In this document: positions 43,903-52,809 of the stretch, piece by piece
How the letters are laid out: the number at the start of each line of letters is the position of its first letter
How positions within the stretch are numbered: position 1 is the first letter of the stretch
Assembly: GCA_963750735.1 (NCBI GenBank)
Contig: CAVVRY010000019.1
Coordinates: forward strand, 62,001 to 126,000
Source of the DNA: JANTGF01 sp963750735
Lineage (GTDB): Bacteria; Bacteroidota; Bacteroidia; Bacteroidales; VadinHA17
Direction: 5' to 3'
Length of the DNA stretch: 64,000 nucleotides
Position numbers and translations under genes: made by a program
Notes under the pieces: model-generated
The model's input: only the letters and a program-made list of their open reading frames with translations
Told to the model about the DNA's origin: nothing
Database searches by the model: none

Positions 43903-44373
43903 TTAGAAAAAATAACGCGCTCCCAGACCTCCATCCAGACGAAAAACAGTTTCAGGCATAACCATTAAAGATGGGGCGACTTCAACAAAAATGTCTATTG
44001 GTACAGATTTAAATATATAGTCAACACCCACTGGCACTCTAAAACCAAGTTCAAATTGAGCACCAAGTTCAATATCAGTACTAAAACCAAATTTTGGCCC
44101 TACACCTATATACAAAGGGAATTTTCCTTCATCTACAGGAATTAGATTGAACTTATGCCATAAATAATCAAAATGAAAATTTATTGAACCATTATTATAG
44201 AATGACCAGGTTACAGCCGCATCAAAAGCGCTTGTTTTGCTGGCCCAAACTTTAAAACTTACACCAGTAGGAGACCCAAGAATTGCTCCTACACCAAATC
44301 CTGAATCCTGCGAAAAAACAGGGCTGCTAAGCAAAATAGTGAGCAGTGAAAGAGTAAAAAATTTCTTCTTCAT
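43903..44373 (-). CDS. Small outer-membrane beta-barrel protein
   Basis: This 156-residue protein has a signal peptide (MKKKFFTLSLLTILLSSPVFS) and alternating amphipathic strands (e.g. FPLYIGVGPKFGF, FELGFRVPVGVDYIF), ending in GARYFF; the terminal Phe is the usual outer-membrane insertion signal. It resembles small porin-like proteins of about eight strands. The function is unknown. It converges with rex (13 bases between ends). A 14-base inverted repeat brackets its leader. Confidence 0.75.
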   Translation of the reverse strand: MKKKFFTLSLLTILLSSPVFSQDSGFGVGAILGSPTGVSFKVWASKTSAFDAAVTWSFYNNGSINFHFDYLWHKFNLIPVDEGKFPLYIGVGPKFGFSTDIELGAQFELGFRVPVGVDYIFKSVPIDIFVEVAPSLMVMPETVFRLDGGLGARYFF

Positions 44374-44375
44374 GT

Positions 44376-44456
44376 TTTATTTAGAATTACCAATCTGTTA
44401 ATTTTTACGCAGAAAATACAATTTGGTTAACAATTTGGTCTTTAATTCTAAATAAA
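44376..44456. repeat. 14-base inverted repeat around the outer-membrane protein leader
   Basis: TTTATTTAGAATTA (44376-44389) and its exact complement TAATTCTAAATAAA (44443-44456) are 53 bases apart and lie directly upstream of the leftward start codon at 44373. The spacer also holds a direct repeat (CAATTTGG twice around TTAA, about 44419-44438). In the mRNA the arms could fold into a stem next to the start codon. Confidence 0.6.
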
Positions 44457-44486
44457 TTCAAGAAATAAAGTTAATAATGGCATTAT

Positions 44487-47084
44487 TTATTCATTGACAT
44501 CTTCCTCATATCTGGAATATCCAGTACTTATTATTGGACCAAAAAAGACAGAATTTGCAAAAATCTTACTTGTTCCATACCACACGCCCCTGAAATTTGT
44601 ATTGTCAAGGATAGAAACAATTTTTCCTCTGCCTGAAGAATGAATCATAAGAAAAGGTGTATCTTTTATCCTATCTTGGTTCTCGGTCGATGCATACCCA
44701 CTTATCAATGGATCAGAGGTATAATTCATAGGGCTTGAAAGTACATTTCTTGGAGGTATAACAGCACTTGAACTAGATTTAAATACAGGTATACTTTTAT
44801 TATGATATCCATATGCAAGGGGGTGAGTCAGGTCCAATTTAATCTCAAAAATTGCGCCACTAACAGAATGTATACTTCTAAGCTTTCTCATATTCAGGTA
44901 ATTTACAGTTTTAGAGGAATCGATTCTGGCAGACCTTTTAAATTTAATGTCAATTATTTTTTGAGATGAAATCCACTGATTTGCATTTTTATATGCAATA
45001 AGATTTCCTCCATTTTGAATCCATTCAGTCAGTTTTACAGCTCCTGTTTTGCCAATACCACTATATGATCCACCTGGTAAGATAATAGTGTTGTAGTTTG
45101 ATAAATTTAATCTTGAAAAATTATTAACATCAACCATTGTGATTGGAATATTATAACGTGTATCAAACAAATGCCATATTTCTCCGGCATCTCTACTACT
45201 TGAGCCACTACCAACCAACATCATAATATCAGGCTTTTCGATACTAATAAATCTTGAACTTCCCAGGTCGATTCCTTTTGAATTCCAACCAGTTTTAAGT
45301 CCATAGATGTCAAATCCGCTTTCATCAGCCAGTGTTTTTAACAACTCAGCTATCTTTTGCCTTGAAAGATTCTGATTGTCCACTGGAATTAATATAGTCC
45401 CATATGCAAATATCTCCTGGATTTCGTCATCCTGGTAAACGAAACTATCAGTAGCAACCTTCGCTCTTAATCCAGATTTAAGAATTGTATAAAGGGCTTT
45501 TGGAGTATAATATTCATCCCATTTAAAAACCCAGGCATAAGGATCAGCATCACCTATTACGTTTCCTTCAGGGAATTCGTTTACCAATAATATTTCTCCA
45601 ACTAGCTGTGAGATAGCTTTCTTATCTGAAATAGCAGCATAAGGCATATTAAAAGATAATGGGAGATTCCATGAAGAAATATCATAGAAAGTACTATCCT
45701 TGAAATAATCTACCTTTTCAAACAGAGTCTGAATTAATCTGTAATTTGCCTGAGCCAGTGGAACTATATATGAAGCATCTTTCTTAAATGTCAGCTTACC
45801 AGTGGTATAGTCTTTTTTCAAAGTATTCACTGAGATATTGTGACCTTTGAGTATCTGAAGAAATTCATATGTTTTTCCAAGATCATTCATATCTCCAAAA
45901 ACATACCCTTTTATAGGGGAAGCATTTGCTTCATTAAAAGCTGATTTATAGAATTCTGCCTGATATTCTATTAATTCCTTTTTAAGAGCCTGAGAAGCGG
46001 CCAGTGTGGATAGAGTGACTGTAAACTGGTTTTTAATTGCAAATGGAAAAGTAAGGAGTCCATTTGATGATTCGCGTTCAAACCCTCTAACACTAGCTTG
46101 TTCAAATAAAATACCTATGCCTGAATTTAAATCAGGGTAAGATGACCCTTTGCCAAAATAGTAATCATCAAAATTCTCTTCAGAAAAATATAAAGAACCA
46201 ATTTTGTTAAAGAAATTGGCATGATAAGAAGCAATTTTTTTTGTTAATTTATAGTTGGCCACAGGGGTTAAAGGATTATTTCTACTGGGAACTCCAGGTT
46301 GAAAGAAAAAAGTTGAATTAGATCCCATTTCATGATGATCAGTTACAATATTTGGTCTCCATTCCTGCATTTTTTGAACTCTTCCTCTACTCTCAGGATT
46401 TGTAAGTAATATGTAATCCCTATTCAGATCAAACCAGTAGTGATTAGTTCTTCCACCAGGCCAGACCTCATTGAAGGCCCTGTTACTAGGATCAGTAGAA
46501 ATAGTTTGTCCCTTATGCATATTTCCCCAGGTAGCAAATCTGTTTAATCCGTCTGGATTTAACACTGGATCCACAATAATGACTGTATTATCAAGCATTT
46601 TGTCAATGTCAGCCCCTTCAGCTGCAGCCAGATAGTATGCTGTTAATAAAGCAGAATTTGCCCCACTTGTTTCATTACCATGTACTGAATATCCGAGCAG
46701 GACAACCAGAGGAATATCATCTGATTGAAGCATGCCTGAATTATCAGGATTCCACAATTTTTGCCTTTCAGCTTTAATTTGGGCTAGCTTCTTATGATTT
46801 TCTGGAGAAGTAAATATTAAATGAAATAAAGGTCTGTTTTCATAAGACCGCCCATATTCTTCAATAACAGCACGCTCAGAAGAATTCGCGATGGCTTTTA
46901 CATATTGAACTATTTTTTCATGAGATGCAAGCCAATCACCAACCTGAAAACCAATAATAGATTCCGGAGTGGGTATTTCTTTATTATAGTTTAGGTCCGA
47001 GGGCAAATAATAATCGAGTGTTGTTTGTCCGTAGGAGTTGGAAAGCAGCAAGCTTAGAACGATAAAATAGAGGAGCTTTTTCAT
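44487..47084 (-). CDS. Exported M14 family zinc carboxypeptidase
   Basis: This 865-residue protein has a signal peptide (about 1-19) and an M14 peptidase domain (about 55-370). Zinc ligands are His135 and Glu138 in GYSVHGNETS and a histidine in TDHHEMG (about 250); ILFEQASVRG (about 330) holds the catalytic Glu. Other conserved parts are DPVLNPDGLNRF and WFDLNRDY. The long C-terminal half includes a glutamine-amidotransferase-like segment (NTIILPGGSYSGIG). It probably trims peptides outside the cytoplasm and fits with the DPP11-like enzyme. It is divergent from the acyl-CoA synthetase gene. Confidence 0.88.
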   Translation of the reverse strand: MKKLLYFIVLSLLLSNSYGQTTLDYYLPSDLNYNKEIPTPESIIGFQVGDWLASHEKIVQYVKAIANSSERAVIEEYGRSYENRPLFHLIFTSPENHKKLAQIKAERQKLWNPDNSGMLQSDDIPLVVLLGYSVHGNETSGANSALLTAYYLAAAEGADIDKMLDNTVIIVDPVLNPDGLNRFATWGNMHKGQTISTDPSNRAFNEVWPGGRTNHYWFDLNRDYILLTNPESRGRVQKMQEWRPNIVTDHHEMGSNSTFFFQPGVPSRNNPLTPVANYKLTKKIASYHANFFNKIGSLYFSEENFDDYYFGKGSSYPDLNSGIGILFEQASVRGFERESSNGLLTFPFAIKNQFTVTLSTLAASQALKKELIEYQAEFYKSAFNEANASPIKGYVFGDMNDLGKTYEFLQILKGHNISVNTLKKDYTTGKLTFKKDASYIVPLAQANYRLIQTLFEKVDYFKDSTFYDISSWNLPLSFNMPYAAISDKKAISQLVGEILLVNEFPEGNVIGDADPYAWVFKWDEYYTPKALYTILKSGLRAKVATDSFVYQDDEIQEIFAYGTILIPVDNQNLSRQKIAELLKTLADESGFDIYGLKTGWNSKGIDLGSSRFISIEKPDIMMLVGSGSSSRDAGEIWHLFDTRYNIPITMVDVNNFSRLNLSNYNTIILPGGSYSGIGKTGAVKLTEWIQNGGNLIAYKNANQWISSQKIIDIKFKRSARIDSSKTVNYLNMRKLRSIHSVSGAIFEIKLDLTHPLAYGYHNKSIPVFKSSSSAVIPPRNVLSSPMNYTSDPLISGYASTENQDRIKDTPFLMIHSSGRGKIVSILDNTNFRGVWYGTSKIFANSVFFGPIISTGYSRYEEDVNE

Positions 47085-47126
47085 AAACTTTGATTTAGGC
47101 TTAGAATAAAAAGTCCGAATATAAAA

Positions 47127-47144
47127 AAATGTTGTTTAACATTT
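47127..47144. promoter_or_regulatory. 7-4-7 inverted repeat between the M14 and ACD genes
   Basis: AAATGTT-GTTT-AACATTT is a perfect inverted repeat in the divergent spacer. A near-copy occurs before the flavodoxin gene (49357-49374). Size and symmetry fit a dimeric regulator, but no factor can be named, and AT-rich chance pairing is possible. Confidence 0.4.
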
Positions 47145-47201
47145 AGGTATAAAACAAGAAAATATACTTAATAAATCCATCCTGATTTTAGATTGATGTA
47201 T

Positions 47202-47209
47202 TAACTTTG
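47202..47209 (+). promoter_or_regulatory. Possible -7 element of the ACD gene
   Basis: TAACTTTG, an exact TAnnTTTG match 22 bases before the start codon at 47232. The -33 position has no good TTTG. Confidence 0.45.
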
Positions 47210-47231
47210 AGAAAATGAAAATTAATTCGGT

Positions 47232-49292
47232 ATGTTAAATGAACAGTTATTTGACCCAAAAAGTATTGTGGTTGTTGGTGGATCAGAAGATATTTCTAAA
47301 CCCGGGGGTAAGGTTTTAAAAAACATCATTGATAGTGGCTATGCAGGTGTACTATCAGCTATAAATCCAAAAGCTGATGTGATTCAGAGTGTTAAGTCAT
47401 ACCGAAATATGGAAGATATCCCTGACACTGATCTTGCTATTCTGGCCGTAGCTGCAAAATTCTGTCTTCCGACTGTTGAATTTCTTGCCAGAAATAGAAA
47501 AACCAAAGCATTTATTATTCTTTCAGCTGGTTTTAGTGAGGAAAGTAGGGAAGGGGCTATTTTGGAAGACAGCATTGTAAATGTTATAAATGAGACTGGA
47601 GGCTGTCTCATTGGACCAAACTGTATAGGATTCTTAAATCCGAAATATGCAGGTGTTTTTACATCTCTGTTGCAAGAGCCAGGTAAGGATGGTGTCGATT
47701 TTATTTCAGGTTCCGGGGCTACAGCGGTTTATATTATGGAGTCGGGAATTATAAAGGGATTGAAATTTTCCAATGTTTTTTCTGTGGGAAATAGCGCCCA
47801 GGTTGGAGTTGAAGAAGTACTTAAGTATATGGATGAGAATTTTGACAATATTCAAGGGTCAAAGGTCAAACTGTTGTATATTGAAAGTATCAAGAAGCCT
47901 GATCTGTTATTGAAGCACGCCTCCTCTCTTGTTAAAAAAGGGTGCAGAATAGCCGCTATAAAAGCAGGAACTTCAGAGGCAGGAAGCCGTGCTGCTTCAT
48001 CACACACAGGTGCTCTGGCATCTTCTGATGCTGCTGTTGAAGCCCTCTTTAAAAAAGCAGGGATTGTTCGATGCCATAGCAGAGAAGAATTGACTTCAGT
48101 TGCCTCAATATTTATGTATGACCTGCCAAAGGGTAAAAATATTGCAGTAGTTACCCATGCTGGTGGTCCTGCAGTAATGTTAACTGATACTCTTTCTGAA
48201 GGTGGATTGTGTGTTCCGAAAATCCTTGGACCGGCAGCAGATAAATTACTTGAAAAACTAAGCCCTGGTTCTTCAGTTCAAAACCCCATTGATATTCTAG
48301 CGACTGGAACAGCTAAGCATTTAGAAATAGTAATTGATGCATGTAATAATAATTTTCACAACATTGATGCCATCACAGTTATTTTTGGAAGTCCCGGATT
48401 AACTAAGGTTTTTGATGTATATGATCTTTTGCATCAAAAAATAAAAATAAGTAAGAAGCCAATTTATCCAATTTTGCCTTCTATTATTTCTGCTAAAGAT
48501 GAAATAACTGAATTTATTAAAGAAAAGCATACTTATTTTTCCGATGAAGTGATCTTTGGCCAGGCACTTTGTCGGATAATGAATACACCTGCACCGCCAG
48601 GAAAATCTAAAGATAGAGCTAATATTGATTCATTGAAAGTCAGGGAAGTTATAGAAAGCTGTCAAGATGGATTTTTATCACCTCATAAGGTGAATCTTTT
48701 ATTAGATGCCTCCCAAATACACAGAGTAGAAGAGTTTACTGTCCAAACTCTTGAGGAAGCATTAAAGGTAAATGAAAAAATAAGCTTTCCATTGGTAATG
48801 AAAGTGATAGGACCTATTCATAAATCTGATGTGGGTGGAGTTCAATTAAATGTGAAATCAAACGAAGAGATTAAATTGCATTACGATAGAATGATGCAGA
48901 TTGAAGGAAGTATTGGGATATTATTTCAACCTATGTCATCTGGACTTGAACTTTTCGCCGGAGTTAAAAAGGAGGGTGATTTTGGACATTTAATTATGTG
49001 TGGTCTGGGAGGAATTTTTATTGAAGTTTTAAAGGATGTTTCGGTGGGATTAGTACCTTTAAACGGAGACGAATCCCTTACTATGATTAGAAATTTGCGT
49101 GGGTATAAATTAATTGAAGGCGTTCGAGGTAAATCCGGTGTTGATGAGAATATTTTTGCCAATATCCTTGTTCAATTATCTGCTTTAATTGAGGTAGCAC
49201 CAGAAATCATTGAACTAGACCTAAATCCGTTATTAGGTGATGGAGATAGAATAATTGCTGTTGATGCAAGAATAAGAATTGAAAAAAGGTAG
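47232..49292 (+). CDS. ADP-forming acetyl/acyl-CoA synthetase, fused alpha-beta
   Basis: This 686-residue enzyme makes ATP from acyl-CoA, ADP and phosphate, releasing the acid. The alpha part (about 1-460) holds a CoA-binding Rossmann domain (FDPKSIVVVGGSED), ligase domains and the phospho-histidine His258 in SSHTGALASSDA. The beta part (about 470-686) is an ATP-grasp domain (FPLVMKVIGPIHKSDVGGV, GLGGIFIEVLKDV). Archaeal enzymes split alpha and beta; the fused form is common in anaerobic bacteria. Close to an aminotransferase and a 2-oxoacid oxidoreductase, it would conserve energy from amino-acid-derived acyl-CoA. Confidence 0.93.
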   Translation: MLNEQLFDPKSIVVVGGSEDISKPGGKVLKNIIDSGYAGVLSAINPKADVIQSVKSYRNMEDIPDTDLAILAVAAKFCLPTVEFLARNRKTKAFIILSAGFSEESREGAILEDSIVNVINETGGCLIGPNCIGFLNPKYAGVFTSLLQEPGKDGVDFISGSGATAVYIMESGIIKGLKFSNVFSVGNSAQVGVEEVLKYMDENFDNIQGSKVKLLYIESIKKPDLLLKHASSLVKKGCRIAAIKAGTSEAGSRAASSHTGALASSDAAVEALFKKAGIVRCHSREELTSVASIFMYDLPKGKNIAVVTHAGGPAVMLTDTLSEGGLCVPKILGPAADKLLEKLSPGSSVQNPIDILATGTAKHLEIVIDACNNNFHNIDAITVIFGSPGLTKVFDVYDLLHQKIKISKKPIYPILPSIISAKDEITEFIKEKHTYFSDEVIFGQALCRIMNTPAPPGKSKDRANIDSLKVREVIESCQDGFLSPHKVNLLLDASQIHRVEEFTVQTLEEALKVNEKISFPLVMKVIGPIHKSDVGGVQLNVKSNEEIKLHYDRMMQIEGSIGILFQPMSSGLELFAGVKKEGDFGHLIMCGLGGIFIEVLKDVSVGLVPLNGDESLTMIRNLRGYKLIEGVRGKSGVDENIFANILVQLSALIEVAPEIIELDLNPLLGDGDRIIAVDARIRIEKR

Positions 49293-49356
49293 ATAACCAT
49301 ACCTAGTGAAGGCCGCACTTTAAGTATTTATTAACTTTTTACTCTTTTTTCATCTT

Positions 49357-49374
49357 AAATGTTTTTTAACAATT
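49357..49374. promoter_or_regulatory. 7-4-7 inverted repeat before the flavodoxin gene
   Basis: AAATGTT-TTTT-AACAATT has one arm mismatch and the same layout as the repeat at 47127-47144. It overlaps the -33 region of the flavodoxin promoter, a position suited to a regulator. Confidence 0.35.
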
Positions 49375-49402
49375 TAGAAGCTCTAAATTAATTTTATATT
49401 TG
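49373..49402 (+). promoter_or_regulatory. Probable promoter of the flavodoxin gene
   Basis: TTTA (49373-49376), 18 bases, TATATTTG (49395-49402). The -7 is exact and the -33 has one mismatch; the start codon is 47 bases downstream. Confidence 0.5.
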
Positions 49403-49449
49403 TAGATTCAAACTAGATTCGAATATTATTTTATTGTAAATTATTAAAA

Positions 49450-49971
49450 ATGAGCAAAATAGGTCTTTTTTATGGTCCGATGGATGGTTCAGTTGCAAAA
49501 ATAGCAAGAATAATTGCGGATAAGCTGGGAAGTGAAAAAATGGATTTGATTCCTGTGAGAAGTGCAACCAGTGAGGATGTTAATAAGTATGAAAATATAA
49601 TTTTCGGTATCTCTACTATTGGAAGTCATACCTGGGCAAGGGAAACACCTAGCAAAGATTGGGATGAGTTTCTCCCAGAATTGGATAAAATAAATTACGA
49701 TGGTAAAATATTTGCACTCTATGGACTAGGAGATTCTGTTACCTATTCTTTGCATTTTGTTGATTCTATGGGGGTTCTGGGGGGATTGTTAATAGATAGG
49801 GAAGCCAAAATTATTGGACAGACCCCAACTGAAGGATATGACTTCCAGGATTCAGAAGCTATTGTAGACGGAAAATTTATTGGATTGCCCCTTGATGAAG
49901 ATTATGAATCAGATAAAACTGAAGGACGAATTCAAAATTGGCTAGATATAATATTGCAGGAGTTTGTTTAA
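49450..49971 (+). CDS. Flavodoxin
   Basis: This 173-residue FMN protein is a long-chain-type flavodoxin, a small electron carrier that can replace ferredoxin. The phosphate loop reads YGPMDGSVAKIA rather than the usual GSxTGNT form. The FMN-flanking loops are STIGSHTWAR (about 57-66) and ALYGLGDSVTYSLHFVDSMG (about 98-117). Together with the ferredoxin-linked 2-oxoacid oxidoreductase 1.5 kb downstream, it could carry the electrons that enzyme releases. A hairpin terminator follows. Confidence 0.88.
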   Translation: MSKIGLFYGPMDGSVAKIARIIADKLGSEKMDLIPVRSATSEDVNKYENIIFGISTIGSHTWARETPSKDWDEFLPELDKINYDGKIFALYGLGDSVTYSLHFVDSMGVLGGLLIDREAKIIGQTPTEGYDFQDSEAIVDGKFIGLPLDEDYESDKTEGRIQNWLDIILQEFV

Positions 49972-49986
49972 CACTTATGATTTGTT

Positions 49987-50021
49987 GAAGGCGGTCCCAA
50001 AAGATCGCCTTCTTAGTTTTT
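49987..50021 (+). terminator. Terminator-like hairpin after the flavodoxin gene
   Basis: GAAGGCG (49987-49993) and CGCCTTC (50006-50012) form a GC-containing seven-pair stem followed by TTAGTTTTT, an imperfect T tract. Confidence 0.6.
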
Positions 50022-50042
50022 CTAAATAAATTTTAATTGAAT

Positions 50043-51356
50043 ATGAAAAATACACCCATTGATGCTCAGCTTGTTGAAGAATTAATTAAAAAAAGTGGCT
50101 TAGCAAAAATTGGTCATGGCAGCATACGTGAAATTGTAAGGTTGGTAAACGAAATAGAATCAGCTACCGGAGAAGAGTTTATTAGAATGGAAATGGGAGT
50201 TCCAGGCCTAAACCCTGCAAAAGTTGGAGTAGAGGCTGAAATTGCGGCCCTAAAAAGGGGCGTTCCTTCAAAATATCCAATGATTGAGGGTGTTAAAGAA
50301 CTAAAAGATGAAATATCAAAATTCGTTAAGCTGTTTTTAAATATTGATGTCAGCACCCAGGGGTGTATTCCTACTGTAGGTTCAATGATGGGGTCAATGG
50401 CAGCCTTTATGGTTGCAAACCGGAACAATCACAATAGAGAGGGAACTTTATTTATAGACCCTGGTTTTCCGGTGCAAAAACAACAGGCTAAGATACTTGG
50501 GCATGAATACTGCAGTTTTGATATCTATAATTATCGAGGAAAAAAACTTAAACGGAAGCTGTTATCATACCTTGAAACTGGCAGGGTTTCCAGCATTCTA
50601 TATTCCAACCCCAACAATCCTTCATGGATTTGTTTTACAGATGAAGAACTGAAAATAATAGGGGAGTTGGCGACAAAATACGATGCTATAGTAATTGAAG
50701 ATCTTGCCTATTTTGGTATGGACTTCCGAAAAGACTATTCTCAGCCAGGGAAACCACCCTATCAACCCACGGTTGCTAATTATACTGAGAATTATTTATT
50801 ACTGATATCCAGTTCAAAAGCTTTTAGTTATGCTGGTCAAAGAGTAGGCATGATGGTAATTTCTGATGATTTATTTAATAGAAGATATCCTGATCTAAAA
50901 AGATATTTCAGCTCTGATGGTTTTGGCTATTCAATTATATATGGAGCCCTTTATGGCCTTTCTGCGGGTGTAACACATTCTGCACAATACGGCCTTGCCG
51001 GTATTCTTAAAGCTGTCAATAGCGGCGCCTACAATTACATTGAGGATGTTATTGAATATGGCAAGAAGGCGAAAATTATGAAGAAAATATTCCTTGATAA
51101 TGGATTTGATATAGTGTATGATAAGGACATTGATCAACCCATTGCAGATGGTTTCTATTTCACATTCTCATACCCTGGATTCTCTGGTGTAGACCTTCTT
51201 GAAAAGCTTCTTTATTATGGTGTAAGTGCTATTTCTCTTAAGATTACAGGAAGCTCTCGCGAGGAAGGGGTTAGAGCCTGTGTTTCTCTGGTTAGAAGAG
51301 ATCAATTTGAAACTTTGGAATCAAGACTTAAACAATTTCACCAGGATCAGGCCTGA
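50043..51356 (+). CDS. Class I/II aminotransferase
   Basis: This protein of about 437 residues is a fold-type I PLP enzyme. The ATG at 50043 (MKNTPIDAQL) is preferred to a TTG two codons earlier. The motifs are PNNPSWICFTDEEL (about 186-199), DLAYFGMDFR (aspartate that holds the PLP ring) and the PLP lysine, Lys259, in SSSKAFSYAGQRVG. The substrate is not readable. Its place between flavodoxin and the 2-oxoacid oxidoreductase suggests it makes the 2-oxoacids that the latter oxidises. Confidence 0.88.
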   Translation: MKNTPIDAQLVEELIKKSGLAKIGHGSIREIVRLVNEIESATGEEFIRMEMGVPGLNPAKVGVEAEIAALKRGVPSKYPMIEGVKELKDEISKFVKLFLNIDVSTQGCIPTVGSMMGSMAAFMVANRNNHNREGTLFIDPGFPVQKQQAKILGHEYCSFDIYNYRGKKLKRKLLSYLETGRVSSILYSNPNNPSWICFTDEELKIIGELATKYDAIVIEDLAYFGMDFRKDYSQPGKPPYQPTVANYTENYLLLISSSKAFSYAGQRVGMMVISDDLFNRRYPDLKRYFSSDGFGYSIIYGALYGLSAGVTHSAQYGLAGILKAVNSGAYNYIEDVIEYGKKAKIMKKIFLDNGFDIVYDKDIDQPIADGFYFTFSYPGFSGVDLLEKLLYYGVSAISLKITGSSREEGVRACVSLVRRDQFETLESRLKQFHQDQA

Positions 51357-51429
51357 AAATATTTCTTCAGAAAAATTGCTTTGTAACCATCTGATATAGA
51401 TTTTCTTGGAAAAGAGTTGACTGAATTCA

Positions 51430-51460
51430 TTTGTAGAATAGTATGAAATTTTTACTTTTG
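51430..51460 (+). promoter_or_regulatory. Promoter of the 2-oxoacid oxidoreductase operon
   Basis: TTTG (51430-51433), 19 bases, TACTTTTG (51453-51460): both elements are exact matches at ideal spacing, 28 bases before the korD start. Confidence 0.78.
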
Positions 51461-51488
51461 AAAGATAAGATATTAAAAATTTAACAAA

Positions 51489-51716
51489 ATGGCAAGAGTA
51501 ATAGGATCAATCGTTGTTGATATAGAAAAGTGTAAAGGATGTGTTCTTTGTGTTGGTTCTTGTCCAACTGATGTTATTGGTATGACCAATGAAGTGAATG
51601 GAAGAGGTTATCCTTATGCTTATATGAAAAATCCAGACGCATGCACTGGTTGTTCAAATTGTGCCATTGTATGTCCGGATGGTGTAATTTCTGTTTACAG
51701 ACAAAAAATAGCGTAA
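51489..51716 (+). CDS. korD: 2-oxoacid:ferredoxin oxidoreductase delta subunit (4Fe-4S)
   Basis: This 75-residue protein has two 4Fe-4S motifs: CKGCVLCVGSCP (about 14-25) and CTGCSNCAIVCP (about 48-59). It is the electron-exit subunit of the KOR/VOR family and the first gene of a D-A-B-C operon. The kor symbols are used by order and similarity; the substrate may be 2-oxoglutarate or branched-chain 2-oxoacids (VOR). Confidence 0.88.
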   Translation: MARVIGSIVVDIEKCKGCVLCVGSCPTDVIGMTNEVNGRGYPYAYMKNPDACTGCSNCAIVCPDGVISVYRQKIA

Positions 51717-51738
51717 TAATTATAATATTTATTAGCGA

Positions 51739-52806
51739 ATGGAAGATTTTAAATTAATGAAGGGTAATGAAGCAATAGCAGAAGCTGCTATTCGTGCAGG
51801 GACAGATGGTTATTTTGGATACCCAATTACTCCTCAGAGTGAAGTAATGGAGTACCTAACTGCTGCAAAACCTCATGAAACAACAGGAATGGTTGTATTG
51901 CAGGCAGAAAGTGAGGTAGCATCAATTAATATGCTTTACGGTGGGGCAGCTATAGGTAAAAGAGTAATGACTTCCTCATCATCACCCGGTATAAGTTTAA
52001 TGCAGGAGGGGATTTCTTACTTAGCGGGAGCTGAATTACCCTGCCTTATTGTTAATGTTGCCAGAGGAGGTCCCGGTCTCGGAACTATTCAGCCAGGACA
52101 GGCTGATTATTTTCAGGCTACCAAGGGTGGTGGACATGGTGATTACCGACTCATTGTTCTTGCACCAGCTTCAGTGCAGGAAATGGCTGATTTTGTGAGT
52201 CTTTCTTATGATCTAGCATTTAAATACAGAAATCCTGTAATGATCCTTACAGATGGTGCAATTGGGCAGATGATGGAAAAAGTTCGATTTAAGGAATTTG
52301 AACCACGTATGGAAAAAGCTCCGGATTGGGCAGCAATAGGAAAACCTCCTGACAGGGAACCAAATATTATTACTTCTCTAGATCTGGATCCTGCAAGGCA
52401 TGAAAGATTTAATAATAAACTGCAGGAAAAATATAAGAATATAAGGGAAACAGAAGTTAGATCAGAAGAACTGAATTGTGAAGATGCTGAATACTTATTT
52501 GTAGCTTATGGTACCAGCTCAAGAATATGTCAGAAATCTATGCAGTTGGCTCGTGAGGAAGGTATTAAGGTTGGAATCTTCCGGCCAATTACACTGTGGC
52601 CATTTCCTACTGAAAGAGTCTCTGAATTAAGTAAAAATCTTAAAGGAATCCTTTCAGTTGAGATGAGCAGTGGACAAATGGTTGAGGATGTTAAACTAGC
52701 TGTTGAAGGAAAATGTAAAGTCGATCATTATGGGCGAATGGGAGGAATGATACCATCACCAGAAGAGATTGTGGATGCATTAAAGACTAAAGTTATTGGA
52801 GGATAA
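51739..52806 (+). CDS. korA: 2-oxoacid:ferredoxin oxidoreductase alpha subunit
   Basis: This 355-residue subunit has the pyrimidine-binding TPP domain: MKGNEAIAEAAIRAGTDGYFGYPITPQSEV near the start (quoted in part: GYFGYPITPQSE, about 24-35), SSSSPGISLMQEGISYLAGA, and NVARGGPGLGTIQPGQ. The C-terminal transketolase-like domain has FRPITLWPFPTERV. It matches VorB/KorA. The stop is three bases before the next start. Confidence 0.93.
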   Translation: MEDFKLMKGNEAIAEAAIRAGTDGYFGYPITPQSEVMEYLTAAKPHETTGMVVLQAESEVASINMLYGGAAIGKRVMTSSSSPGISLMQEGISYLAGAELPCLIVNVARGGPGLGTIQPGQADYFQATKGGGHGDYRLIVLAPASVQEMADFVSLSYDLAFKYRNPVMILTDGAIGQMMEKVRFKEFEPRMEKAPDWAAIGKPPDREPNIITSLDLDPARHERFNNKLQEKYKNIRETEVRSEELNCEDAEYLFVAYGTSSRICQKSMQLAREEGIKVGIFRPITLWPFPTERVSELSKNLKGILSVEMSSGQMVEDVKLAVEGKCKVDHYGRMGGMIPSPEEIVDALKTKVIGG

Positions 52807-52809
52807 ACT

